From Sipunculus nudus (lineage: Eukaryota > Annelida > Sipuncula > Golfingiida > Sipunculidae), in contig CM049310.1 of assembly GCA_026874595.1 (NCBI GenBank), forward strand, positions 50,469,058 through 50,533,057: a DNA stretch of 64,000 bases. Direction: 5' to 3'. Within the stretch, counting starts at the first letter, position 1; every line of letters starts with the position of its first letter. The position numbers and the translations under genes were made by a program. Of this stretch, positions 44,764 through 57,000 are shown piece by piece. The notes beneath the pieces were generated by a model. That model ran no database searches, was not told the DNA's origin, and was given only the letters and a program-made list of their open reading frames with translations.

Positions 44764-45090
44764 AAAGCGCGGTATGCGGTATATATGGAATGCATGTGAC
44801 CGCGGAATGCGGTATAAAATCGGCTTTTATGTTGGTATGTGATAAAATACTAGGGTATGATACTGGTGGTTTCCAAATTCGCTAGATCACGCTATATATA
44901 TACGCAGTTCAAATACTTGGAAACAAGGTCCCGTGGTTGCTATACCGCGGGGTATGCGGATCCAGGGCTATAATTGAGAATTCCATTTCACAGCGTGTCC
45001 CATTCAACATTCCGCATACCGCACACCGTTGGCTAAGTGTCTTATGATGAAAAAAAAAAGAGTGAAAAATCTATTTCCGGATACCGCATG
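44764..45090. repeat. Element with GGTATGCGG motifs in both orientations
   Basis: GCGGTATGCGGTATA (44770) and GCGGAATGCGGTATA (44801) face CATTCCGCATACCGCAC (45010-45026) and GGATACCGCATG (45078-45089), with TACCGCGGGGTATGCGG in the middle (about 44943-44959). The inverted arrangement fits a foldback or MITE-like element. No target duplication was found. Confidence 0.5.
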
Positions 45091-45228
45091 TCGCTTATCC
45101 CAGCAAGTCAACGCAGCTTAAAGCCACTGTGCACCTACATTTTCTATAAAATTTATGTGATTACTGGATTAATCTTAATGATTAATGAATAAATTTTAAT
45201 AAACTGTAGGAAAGGTGTTTATAACGCC

Positions 45229-45374
45229 CAGAAGCGGATCGGGGGGGGGGGGGTCCAGGGGGTAAGGACCCCCCCCCCCACCCCTCTTTTTCATCAGAAT
45301 CAACGTTTTAAGGGCTTCAGACAAAATTTTGCGGCTTGGACCCCCCCTTTTCCTAAATCCTGGATCCGGCCCTG
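45229..45374. mobile_element. Short MITE, CAGAAGCGGATC...GATCCGGCCCTG, 146 bp
   Basis: The termini are related to the 31947-33506 element (CAGxGGCGGATCC..). It is flanked by a perfect AACGCC direct repeat at 45223-45228 and 45375-45380. The interior is dominated by G-runs and C-runs. No coding capacity. Confidence 0.7.
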
Positions 45375-45683
45375 AACGCCTCTGTGAAGGATGTATGGGC
45401 TCGTTTATCAACAGCCTATTAGTAAACTTAGCAATGTTGACAAACGGAAAACCCATGTAACCTCAGGTTGCTGGCTGCATATAACGTATGAAAGGTTTAT
45501 CTCACTCTATAAGTATCTTTTGTCTGAAAAAAAAAGTTTCCCAGCAAAACCTTCAAGGCACACAGGCTTACTATCTCCAACAAAGCTGTTTTAATTGTGT
45601 TGTTACATTGCTGTGTGTGAGTAAACGCAGTCCACGTGCATTGGCGTTAATTTATCTTCGAGAGTGTAGTTTGATGGTGGTGG

Positions 45684-45703
45684 TGGGGGGGGGGGGGGGG
45701 GGG
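45684..45703. repeat. (G)n homopolymer
   Basis: A run of about 20 G next to the 3' end of the LINE fragment. Confidence 0.9.
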
Positions 45704-45754
45704 CTAGGAATCATGTCAGTATTTAGACTTATCTTCATATCATTTTCAAACATT

Positions 45755-46680
45755 TAAAGAAGTTTCTGTGTTTCCTGTTGGTATAAATGGCAATAATAGA
45801 AATAGTGATGGATGTCTTCTATTGAGAACCTACATTTGCAAGAAGGATTGTCAGTAATGTGTCGTTGAGATAAATTAAAGTTTGTATTGCAACACTTCAG
45901 TCTTAACCTTGTGTTGAATATTTGGTATTTACACTTTCCATAAAAAAAAATGCCTTAGTCGTTTCATTTTTGAAAGTAAAGGTCTTTTCAGGGTGCATAC
46001 ACTGGTACTTTTTTGTATCTCTAAGTCCAGATTATTCCATATTGTGACTGTATTAGGTGAGAATGATTTTTGGTATAGTGATGTAACTGCTGGAACAGAA
46101 TTGATGTAATTTATACCTCTTCTTAGATTGTAGCCATGCACCGTGTGTGTGTTTTTTTCTACATTTTGTACAATTAAATTATTTACAAGTTTTTAGTCTT
46201 TTTTTTCATGTATCTGAACATGTTTCTTGCCATAGTAACTTATGACTGGTGCCTTTCGTACCTAGTTATAACTCTTGCTGCATCAAACTTTCTCAAGTTC
46301 ATCTGATAGATCATTGCCACAATTGTTCCACGCAATGTCATTTCATTCGTTTAAGATTTAATAGTCTGTGATTTGCATTTTGTACATTTTCGTAAATGTG
46401 GTTGGTCCACAGACAGCTCTGGCATATTTAGATTCCTAAATGTTTATGTTGATAAACTTCTTGAATTAAGAAGAAATAAAGGAGGGTGGTTTACTATATT
46501 TCTTTTACGGCTAAATGAGATTCAGTTTTTTTTTGGCTTTGAAAATAACCAACCATTTTTTAGACAAAGTGGGGATTTAATTTACTCAAATCTTTGTTAT
46601 GTTATTCGGCAGCGTTTTTTCCTCCTTGGTGTACAGCATAGTGTATATTCTGCAAATAATTTGATGTTCAAGTAATATTG
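45755..46680 (-). pseudogene. Broken, 5'-truncated non-LTR retrotransposon (LINE) reverse transcriptase
   Basis: Conceptual translation of the minus strand, across several frameshifts and stops, gives the ordered hallmarks of the C-terminal half of a LINE ORF2. These are a LFAEYT stretch at the FADD catalytic position (46645-46656), a HKHLGI motif with W..HI following, WNNCGNDLSDELEK, HGYNLRRGINY with SFSPNTVTIWNNL, and finally NTRLR..CC with DNPSCKCRFSIEDIHHYF. The longest clean frame is 45929-46141. A jockey/CR1/L2-like clade is likely but not settled. It is dead: the catalytic motif is mutated and the frame is broken in at least three places. Confidence 0.75.
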
Positions 46681-47096
46681 TTAGCGACGTCATTCATAAA
46701 TACTTCAAAGGATACAGTATGGCAGTAAACACGGCACATGCATTATTATCGACAAACAGAAAAAAATATGTAACCTTAGATGGTTGGTTGCATATGTGCA
46801 AAAGTTGAAGATCACCAGATGCAAAACCCCTTTTGCAAAAACTCTGACTTGCTGTCGGAGAATGAAGGATGAATACTTAATTGACCCTACTCTTTGCATT
46901 TCGTTTTCACTCATTGTATAGCATATGACTAATATACAAATATCTTTAAAAAAAGACATCACACATATCAAAGTCACGTATGATCTTTATTAGAATCTTG
47001 TACAAAATAAAATAAGCAAACAAACAAATAAACAAGACGACCAGAGGTCGCGCGCTTGCCGGAAATGACTTAAAGATAGAAAATATAATCGGCAAT

Positions 47097-48165
47097 GACA
47101 GAGGAAGAAAATGAGCCATAGTTGCTGAAGACAGGGCCAATATTAACAAAGTTATAAGGAAAATTATATGTTGATGTGTTTTGATGACCCTGATTTTGAC
47201 ATTGGACCTATTTAGATAGTACACATAGAACTAACAAAATTCCTAAAGACGATATGTGTAAGTTACGAGTGATTCCAGGAAATCTGAGGCCTGTAGAATG
47301 TTATATGTAAGACGCATGAACCAGCAAGCAGACGAAATTGAGTACAGCTGACAAACAGACAGACATACTGACAAAGAAACCCAAAAGGGAGGACAGTAAC
47401 TAAAACAGGTCATGTAGAAGACGAAGAGGAAGAAAAGGAGCCATGGGTTATGAAAATAGGACCAATATTGACAAAGTTAGGAGGAAAATAAGACTTTGAC
47501 ATGTTTTTAATGACACTGACCTTTGATCTATATAAAATATATATAAGACTTCAGGAAATCGTTCTGATATACAGTATGTGTGATATACAAAGTGATTCCT
47601 GCAAAGCTGAGGCCTGTAGAATACTGTATGTGAGACGCAAGAACCAGCAAGCAGTTGAAATTAAGGACAACTAACAAACAGACAGACATACTGACAAAGT
47701 GACACAAGGTTGAGACCAAATGAGTTGAACAGGTTATGGAGAAAACCCAGAGGAAGAAAATAAGCTATAGATTATGTAATTGAGTTTTGGAGATATGGCC
47801 AATATATGATAGGTTGAAGAGGTTCGAGTGCAGCGCCCCCAGCGGCCATATCCCGAAAATGAAAAATTACTTTCGAAGTATTAATGTAAGACATAAGATG
47901 TACTAGTTTCAAATGATTCCTGCAAAACTGTGGCCTGTAGAATGGTATAGGTAAGACATAAGAAACAGCAAGCAGGCGAAATAGAGGACAACTGACAAAC
48001 AGACAGACATACTGACAAAGTGACACAAAGTTGTGACCAGATGATTTAACCAGTTTATGAAATAGACCCAGAGGAAGAAAATAAGCTATATATTATGTAA
48101 TTGAGGTCTATAGTGTTGGAGATATGGCCAAAAAAAGATATGTTGTGGTGGTTCGAGTGTAACGT
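47097..48165. repeat. Tandem array of ~321-325-bp units (about 3.3 copies)
   Basis: GAGGAAGAAA recurs at 47101, 47426, 47750 and 48071. AACAGACAGACATACTGACAAAG, split here as AACAGACAGACA and TACTGACAAAG, recurs near 47355, 47677 and 47998. CCTGTAGAAT and AGCAAGCAG blocks keep the same order. Similar-looking open frames on the minus strand are a by-product of the array. The last two units carry GGTTCGAGTGxAxCG at about 47819 and 48150. Confidence 0.8.
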
Positions 48166-48169
48166 CCCC

Positions 48170-51005
48170 TAGTGGCCGAATCTCTACTACCAAAGTATTC
48201 CATTATTACGTCATGGGTGTGTCTGTCTATTTTTTTTTATTTGTCTGATTATATTTCTTTCAGTGACTATACACAAGGAATCATATATATAGATTACACA
48301 CACACATTGCAACAACAGCTTGAAATATTGAAAATGAAACGTGTTATGGTCCGGTGGACCTGTTGAAGCTCGCTTAAATGACTTTTATCTGGTCCTGTCA
48401 GTGCTGCTTGGTCAGAAGATCAAAGGGGCACGGTGTAGGTTTATTGAATTATAGTTAAGTCCATAGAAGTGCAGTAATGTCAGGGTGGGTCATTGGCACG
48501 AGCACATTAACGTCATGACGAGATATATTGGCCAGGGGGTCCGATTAGGCAGTGACATTAATAAAGTGGATTTTGCCAGGCGGATCTATAAACCCACCTG
48601 GCCAACACCGTGTCACGCAGCTCCATGTCACGGGAGAATGGGACACGGAACACAAACAAGGGCAAGTTGAAAGAAAATTTCTGTTGCATTTTACTGTTAA
48701 ATCTATACATTTCTCGTCTATTGTGTTCGGACATGCATATTGGAATTGTGCGTCCATTGGGTGCAGCAATATTTCCTCTTGTCGTCTACATGGAGGTACG
48801 CCACAAAAATCGAAAATACAATTTTTGAGACTCTCGTATGTGGGAGATTAATTTTAATTATTATTTTTTTTCAGCGTAGTACTCAACATCAAGATTTATG
48901 CAAAAGCTGTAAAGTAATTCTTCTTAAGCATGGTCTCAGTAATAGTGTAAAACTATAAAATGAGCCTGACAAAGTACCAAATAATTATAATAAAATGTAA
49001 ATGTTGTATAGAATTGGATATCTTTAGAATGTGTACATTCCATTGATCAAACCATTAAATGCATACATTCCATCGCCTATGCATGGAATATGTCCATTCA
49101 ATGGATTATCTATAGACATTCTATGGCCCAAATCATGGAATGTGCATGAACGTCACATGGTCATGGTATATATACAATTCCACTGAATGAACCTTAATAT
49201 CAAACTCATGTGAAGAAAAACATGTTGAAACAGACTTGTTAAACTAATATATTTTTTCGCATAACCATTTACAGCTTGTTAAAACAGTGCAGAAATATAC
49301 CCTAACAAAAATAAAACTCTTGTATAGAAAAATTAATATTAAGATAGGTTTAAATGCATTTATTCACATCAGAAAGTTCCAGTTTGTTTGTAAAGTGTAG
49401 AAGCTGGAAACTGACAGTCTTGATTTCTATAAAATATGTTGACAGAAGCCATATGACATGTTCAGCACTGCAAGATATACATGCATAATACATCCACATT
49501 GTCAATGTTTCAGTGATTAAATTTAATGTGTTAAATATCTGTGAGTAATGTTTAACAATAATTCAGCTTTCAAAGTTCGGAGTACTTTAAAGAACCTAAC
49601 AGAAGCCAAATAACCAGTACCTCAGCTATTGACTATATACATTCTAGTGTTTGATCATAGAATGTATACATTCCATTCCATAGCCAGCTAATATCTATTC
49701 GACGTATATAATACAGTTTCAAGTAAATTACGCATTACGGATAAATGTCCCACGCATAAAGGTGAACATATATAAGTAACTCATAATTAACGTAAGAAGT
49801 TGGCCTTAAACAGGAATCAGTTAAGTATATTATAGGATTAAAGCTTAAGCCCCAGAAACAGGTCATAAAGCTGAGCTGTTGTGGTAGAAGGGGTTGGGGG
49901 TTACTTAAGCAGGATGTTGTTAATCCGATGATGGCGACACAGGATGAATCAAGATGTAGTACTCTCAATCGGAACTCCTCGGCCGAATCCGTTCGCTTCC
50001 ATCCTCGGATGTATGTATGGCCCAATGATGCTCCACCAATTTTGGAGAAGTTCGCCGGAAATCCGCCGGGTTGTCATGTCTATTGACCCGTTTAGCAAAA
50101 GATCACAGTTTCCACAAAAATTAGATTGATTTGCCATAATCATATGGATAATATGGGCTTGATATGTTGCCAAACATCAACTATTACCAGGTTCCGACAG
50201 TAATTTGTGTAACGGGTAGAAAGTTCAGTTTATAAGAAATGCCTCGTACATCGCCCACTCAGGGTGGACTTCCTGGCGTAACTGTATCCTCGAGGGGTCC
50301 AGATCAGAATGTATGGGATTTTGCCCCTCTGTTTCTTCGATCAGTCTTGTCTTATAGCTTTAAAAGTAGAATATGTGAGGATTGGCAGTATCTGTACAAC
50401 TCAAAATTTTTCAAGCTTCCAACCGGTATTTCTTCTATGTGTTTTTTTTCATGATTCTACTCCATGTTTGGGCGTTGTTGCAAGATCAGACCGCACGTCA
50501 CGGAGTCGTGTTTTGGTATAATAAGGCACATGGGCGTTATTTACTTGCAAACGGTACCAAAACTACACATAAAACCAATGAATTGTAGATATTAAGTCCG
50601 TGTACCGGGATGGTTTAGCTGGAAAACCTTTGTATTCAGTTTAAATGTACTAATAACGTGAAGAAATACACGTGTTTGTACCTTTTAGTTACATTTTTCA
50701 ATAAAATTGTTAATTATGTCTGTAGTTTAACTTACATAGTATTGCAGCGCTTTCATATTAATTTTTTTTATCATTGACATATAAAACATATATATTATAC
50801 ACTAATTACAAACGCCTTACTCAATAACGCAGCTTAGTTGAGCCCTGTCAAACTACCGCACGATTTTCATCATCATTAGTTTTTTTTTAAATATAAACAT
50901 GAAAACTTACTCTATTAGATTACACTTCCAAATGGAAACACGATTATTTGAAATTTTATTATGTTCCATTTGATACTATTGGTACTGATTTATCAAATGC
51001 CTGCT
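48170..51005. other. No gene recognised; CATTCC-motif cluster
   Basis: There are no exons I can support. The 49949-50173 and 49944-50129 frames overlap on opposite strands and match nothing I know. CATTCCA/TGGAATG heptamers cluster at 49036-49142, and CATTCCATTCCA is at 49669-49680. Confidence 0.4.
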
Positions 51006-51010
51006 CTAGG

Positions 51011-51065
51011 TTTGTAAAGCGCTTTTGATTTCAATTATATTAGAAAAGCGCTATATAAATAAAAC
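51011..51065 (+). repeat. SINE/LINE-like 3' tail (AAAGCGCTATATAAAT)
   Basis: TTTGTAAAGCGCTTTTGATT followed by AGAAAAGCGCTATATAAATA is a tail type known from several animal SINE and LINE families, in which two GCGCTT/AAGCGC blocks can pair. The body 5' of it is not recognisable, so the fragment is truncated or eroded. Confidence 0.45.
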
Positions 51066-51069
51066 AGTT

Positions 51070-54000
51070 TTACATGATTATCATTAATCATTGTTAAAGA
51101 TAACAGATCATTAGTTTAGAATTAAAATAAGCTGTCAGAATTTAATCCGTGAATGCGTCGAAATGTTAAAAATCTTATCATGAAAATGAATTTGTAGACA
51201 TCAATTAAAACCGTTTTTATTATTTAAACTGTAGCCAGATTCCGTGGATATATTTTGTCCTAGTCCGATGTCCCACTTTAATTGAAACCAATAACGTTTA
51301 AAGAGAATTACAGCTGGCAGGTTATGGTTATTTTCTGCAGAGTCAGTACATGTCAACTAATCAAGCAGGCTTTTACTTTTGTAGAGAGAAAGTAATCCCC
51401 GCATAAATTCGTTAATTGGCATCAAATCACGTACTAATCATGTCTGTCAAATCGACCGTAATAAGCTTACACCATAACAACAGTGCACAACTAATACTAG
51501 TTAAACTATTTCTTATTCTCCTGACACTTCCGCGATTGTTTATCATGAATACGATGACGCCATTATGATGAACCGGATGTTGTAGTCTGAGCCTACATCG
51601 ACACCTCCGCCAGTATCTTAAACTTTCCTGTGTTCTTGTTGGTGTCATATTTACGGATACGTATCACAGGTGCGCTGCAGAACAAAGGCCATTATCTAAT
51701 ATCAATAAATGGCCCAGAAGCTACCCCACTCATAATGGAATATAATAATTTGAATTAAAATAGGCTATGTTTATCCCAATTGCAAAAGTGAAAATCATTT
51801 AAACTAAAATGAATTTTAATTATCCAGATTACAATAATTGAATAGAATCATTCGAAGTAAAATATGTTATTGTTATCCAGGCTTCCTCCAATAATAAATT
51901 AAATTGTTTGGATTCCCCTTACTTTCCACAAAATGTCATCAAAATCCGTTCATATTTTTACGTTAAGTTAATTTCAGAAAAACCAAATAACAGACGAAAG
52001 GCAAAATATAATACCTTTACCTGGCGGAGATAAAATCAAATTGCTTTGATGTGTTATTCTATTAAGGAACAGATATCTGAACGACCGATGACGCGTGTTT
52101 TACATATATAGCGAATGTCAGAAGTCTTCATTCAGGGTTATGCAAAGGGTTACTATTAAGCATAGCATAAAAAAATAGAGGTCGGCAATCGGCGGATTTT
52201 TCTAAAAACGTGCATTGGTTTGTGACAATTACCTTAAACAATGGATGGATTTGGCAGATCAACTGTTTTCAGTTAATCAGCAGGAATGGAAGAAAGAAAA
52301 AAAAGAAGGGAAACCGGAAAAGACTGTGCTTATCATGGCATCATTTTTATATTGGCAAGTTTGAGGACTATTTACAGTTGAAATCAAGCGAATTTTTTTT
52401 CATAATACCAGGTCGGGGAAAGACATTTATATAGCTGGCGTCGCGTTGTACTTCAGATGGAGGAATAAACCACTCATTTCTCAAACCAGCCAGAAGAAAA
52501 AGCTGGCTTGCACCGAAGTGTGCTTCAGTATTTCACTGATGGAGCATCGATCACCAAGTAACCTGCTTTTCTCTGATGCCGCGTTGGCGGAAAGTCCTAG
52601 AAAAGATGCGGAATTTGACATTTAACTGATAACCTAAATAGAATAAGATAAGATGTATTGCATAAAAACCCAGGAGTGTCTCGGTGACATATTCGGAGCA
52701 TTCATACAGTCTTTTTGTGTGTTTATAGGTGATGACACATTGATAATGATAAATCTCGATAACAACTCTGCCAGCCGCCGTACTGGCACAGTTTATATAT
52801 TTGTTTAAAATGGTCCAGGGGTTGTCATTTTAAATTTAGTGTTAGATTTATTCTGTAGTTGGGAAACGGGACTTAGCTGTGTGAATCAAAACTAGACTTT
52901 CAGCTACATCTTATGAAAAGTTGGTTCTCATGTGTTTTATAGTTGTTGTTAATTTTTATATTTTATTTTTTGTAAGACACACACAAATATTCTTCTACGG
53001 ATGCTGACATCAAGAATATGAAGCATTATTTATTCGAATATTTATTTTGAACATTTAAAGGCCAGGACAACATTTGTGAAATTTACTATTCTGTGTCCCG
53101 GAAGGATACAGAAATATGTAACAGTTTATGAACAACTGCATACGATTTCAACAATACCTAAAGCAAGCTGTGCACCAATAATACGCATAATAATTTCTTC
53201 AAAGTGATTGAATCAATGGCAGTAATTAGCAACATTTATACCAAGGACTTTGAGTTCACTCAATAAAAGACCCATGACAAATAAGAGCGGCGATTTTGTG
53301 GAACAATTTTTTTTCTGGTTGGGCCTCAGACGTTTTATTAACTTGAAATTAAATATATATCAATAATTATACGATTGACAATAGTTACAGTTATGCCTTT
53401 CTACTTAAAGGATCAGCATTAATAGATGAGCTATGAATTATTTCGCATGACCTCAGTCTTATTGTATATTATGTCAAATCGGTAAGTGACAAACTAAGAA
53501 ACGGGCAGAGATCATGATCTAAGGAAAGTTGACCAATAAATAGACCACCGGCCTGCTTTCACCAATTACTGTTAATACAACGGTCCAGAAATCAGGACAC
53601 GCTGAGCTCAAGTGTATTGACCTGCTACAACATCCAGGTGACTGTACCATGTCTGATACAGACGTCAATCAACAATCATAGACGAGAGGCCGACCAATGG
53701 GTAATATGAGAAGGGTAATGGGTAATTTATTCTCAAACGACAGCAGTCGCTGGGTTTACAAGTCAATTAAACCGCTGACTTTTGTTAATAGGGGAATATA
53801 CTTTGTTTTTTTTTATGCATAGGAGGATGAAACAATGGATTGGAAGTTCATATATAATCTTAACAACAACATCTAGGCGATAGTAAGACTTTTATCCTTT
53901 CTTGGCTCAAATGCCATCCACATACATGCCAGAAAATTCCAATTTGATAGAGCAAACGTGTTATCACATTTTTATTCAAATGCTGAGTGGAATACAGATT

Positions 54001-57000
54001 TTATTAATTTTTGTGATTGATCACCGATGTGTAAATTTAGTAAGTCTGGTGGAAGATCTCCTTTTTAAATTAATAAAATTTACTTTTTAATTAATTTACA
54101 TTTTAATGAAGGGCTCTGAGTATTACCTGATGCACAGTTTCCTGGCGCCCATACATGATGCATAGTTACAAAAAAATATGTTTAAAGATGCAAAGTAAGC
54201 AAATAATAATAATATAAAAAATATGCAGAGATGATAATACAAGTCTAACAAATAATTTTCATAGAATCTTAAATGGTGTTTTGTTTTAAGGAGAATACAC
54301 AGGAATTAAATCAACAAAAGAAAACATTTTTTAACATCAGAAGGAAAAGAAGAAATACTAATGGGACATGATAAGTCTGCACGAGTTATGAACACTCTTG
54401 GCTCTGATTTCGCCTGTATTTATACCATAATATTGCCTGACACGAAGTTTCCAGGTTGTTCTTTCCTTTCAAAGTTCTCCTGCCATTACCTTGGAGAGCC
54501 GTGTCACGTGTCCAGACCTATAACGAATAGGAAATGGCATAAGGCTACTTGAGCTTTTATCATTTTGGATTTAACCCGAGTAGGCAGTGACTGATACATT
54601 TCATAAATTAACCATACATACTAATGAAGTTATGATTAATTATCATCTATATGAAATTATAAAGTCAACATATACTACTTATACATATCATATATCATAT
54701 GATACTTATTTTCTTGATGGTACTTGGCACTGGATAATCAGCATAGTGCAATATTTACTGTAAATAGAGATGTGTCTTGTCACGTAGAGAAGGCAGAACG
54801 AGGCTGGCAAAGATCTTGGCAGCACAGTGTCTCTGGTCCCTGGCTGAGGTAATCAAGATTAATAGCCTTTCGTATTGACAGCAGTGTGCAAGTGCTTTGC
54901 TATTAACAGTCAGAATATATCAGTAATAACCCCAAAGCTAATCTCGCTAATGTCATTTTTTAAATTTGCTAATAATAGAATTCCCCAGATAAGAAATGCA
55001 TTAGACATTTTCCATTGTCAATGACAAGTTTCTAAATCCCCTGAACCCGGGCCTCCCAGCTGCTCGGTTGAAATAAGACTCTGATTAATGGCGCACCGAA
55101 AAGCAATCTGAGGTTAAAGAAATGTTAATTAGTATTTGTAGTACCGCTTCTGCCAAAGCTAGAAAAATCGGTGAAATAATGAAAACGGCAGCTGTCTCGT
55201 TCCAAAGCTCCACTCGCAATATGGGGTTCATAATGCAGCGCAGATAGCGCGGTTATCCCTCCCTGACAATGGTTTACAAAGACGAGTTGGGAGATCGGGT
55301 ATAAGGCGGTAGTTACAGCCGATACTTGCACCACACTCACGTTCTGAGGCCATACACCTGATCCCAAGTTAAGGCATCATTAGAATCCACTATTCTGTGC
55401 TAAGGGATAGATAGAGTCAAATACTGTGTGCGGAGGGATATATTCTCTTCTCTTAAGTCACCTCTGTCCAGACTCATCTAGAAACAATTTACAGCCTGCC
55501 CAGCGGGCTGCAGGTGATGGCTATGTGATAACGTGGCTAACATACAGGAAGCTACTCTTCGACGATTTGTCTTCAGAAGGTACATTTTGGCCTCACTTAG
55601 TGTGGCTGTTTGACTTTTTAGATTTGTAACAAATATACGGAAAGTACAGTTATTATGCGACGTTCTGTGACACAAAAAGTGGAGGGTACTAGAATTTAGA
55701 TATAATGGTACTCCAACCGATAGTGGGCCGATTTATGTTAATTTTTTTTCTTGCACAGATATGACAACTTTAACTCTGAGGGGTCTATCAACCCGGACAA
55801 TCTAGACTTTAAGCCGGTGAATTCTAACTAGGAGGCGATACTATCATTACGTGCCATTCAGCGCCGGGCTCATTGGGTAAAGGAAAATAAAAAGAGCAAT
55901 TTGTCTCCCGCCCGATGTACATGTTGAAATGTCACCCATGTAATATTTTCAGGCGTACATGCATATTTGCTTTTTTTATCGGATCAGCCAGACTTTTAAC
56001 TGTTAATAAATCAAGTTTTATTTACTAATTTATATAAAATATTGACATCCTGCACTAACAACAGTGAAATCTATACTACAAATAAAGCCAGGCTTAGCAT
56101 AGATATATGCTGGAGTCAGCATATAGTATGGTTATTAATTCTGCTAAATCTCTGCGCACATTTGGTAAACTTCGAGATGTATATCGCTGGTTTAGGGGAG
56201 CCATAGGCCACGTTTCATCGACCGATCGTATCAAATTCTGGAAAAAGAAAGAAAACAAATTTGTAACTTTTCCTACCATTACCGTGACCCCTACATACTA
56301 ACACCTACAATTTTACAAAAACAACCTAAGAATACCCAAGTGCAATTTAAATAAGACTCAACCTTTACCAAGTATTAACTGATTGCTAATTGAAATATAA
56401 GATTCCAGTAAACAATTTACACATATGTTTTGAGGTTGCCTTTCGTGGACAATGGCATTAATGGTACTTTACCTTGATGAAATATAATTTTTTAAATGCA
56501 GAGTTAAAAAAAACTAATATGACAAGATCACTCACCAGTTTGAATTGAATTAGGACTATCAGCTGAGCAGGAATGACTGATTCAGCGCGGATTAAATATG
56601 AATTATGTCATAAGAAATTTAATATTGATGTCACAAAAGCATCTGTCACTGGAAATTGGTTTGTCATTGTTTAACATTTTCAAAGATAAAAAAATATTAT
56701 TGATGTTCTACTTTACACAGGTCAGGCCGTAAAGAAGTTTAGGCAGCATAAATTAGCAAGTTGTAATAATAAACAGGGTTTCCTTTTCCAATAATCAGAA
56801 TCCTGGGGAATAATAATTAATTGCATTATCTTTGCAAAATGCATTGTTGGAGTACTAAGCTGTGTGGAATCTCTTCATCTCTGATAAAGTGACTGCGGGG
56901 TTCATCCGTTCAAAACAAAACCGCACTATACATGAATTGACAATATTTGGCTTAGCTTAATTGCCAATGGTTGCCAAACATATTGAGCTATATTTGTTAT

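Noticed and set aside
46373-46675. 100-codon plus-strand open frame
   Set aside because: The minus strand here encodes LINE reverse-transcriptase motifs; the plus frame is antisense.
46946-48026. Three similar minus-strand hydrophobic frames
   Set aside because: They recur because the 321-bp tandem array repeats the same DNA, not because they are paralogous genes.
49944-50173. Overlapping frames on both strands
   Set aside because: Protein-like at first sight but without a recognisable family or splice sites.
56094-56301. Overlapping 60-codon frames on both strands
   Set aside because: They resemble no known domain; each strand's frame is the shadow of the other.
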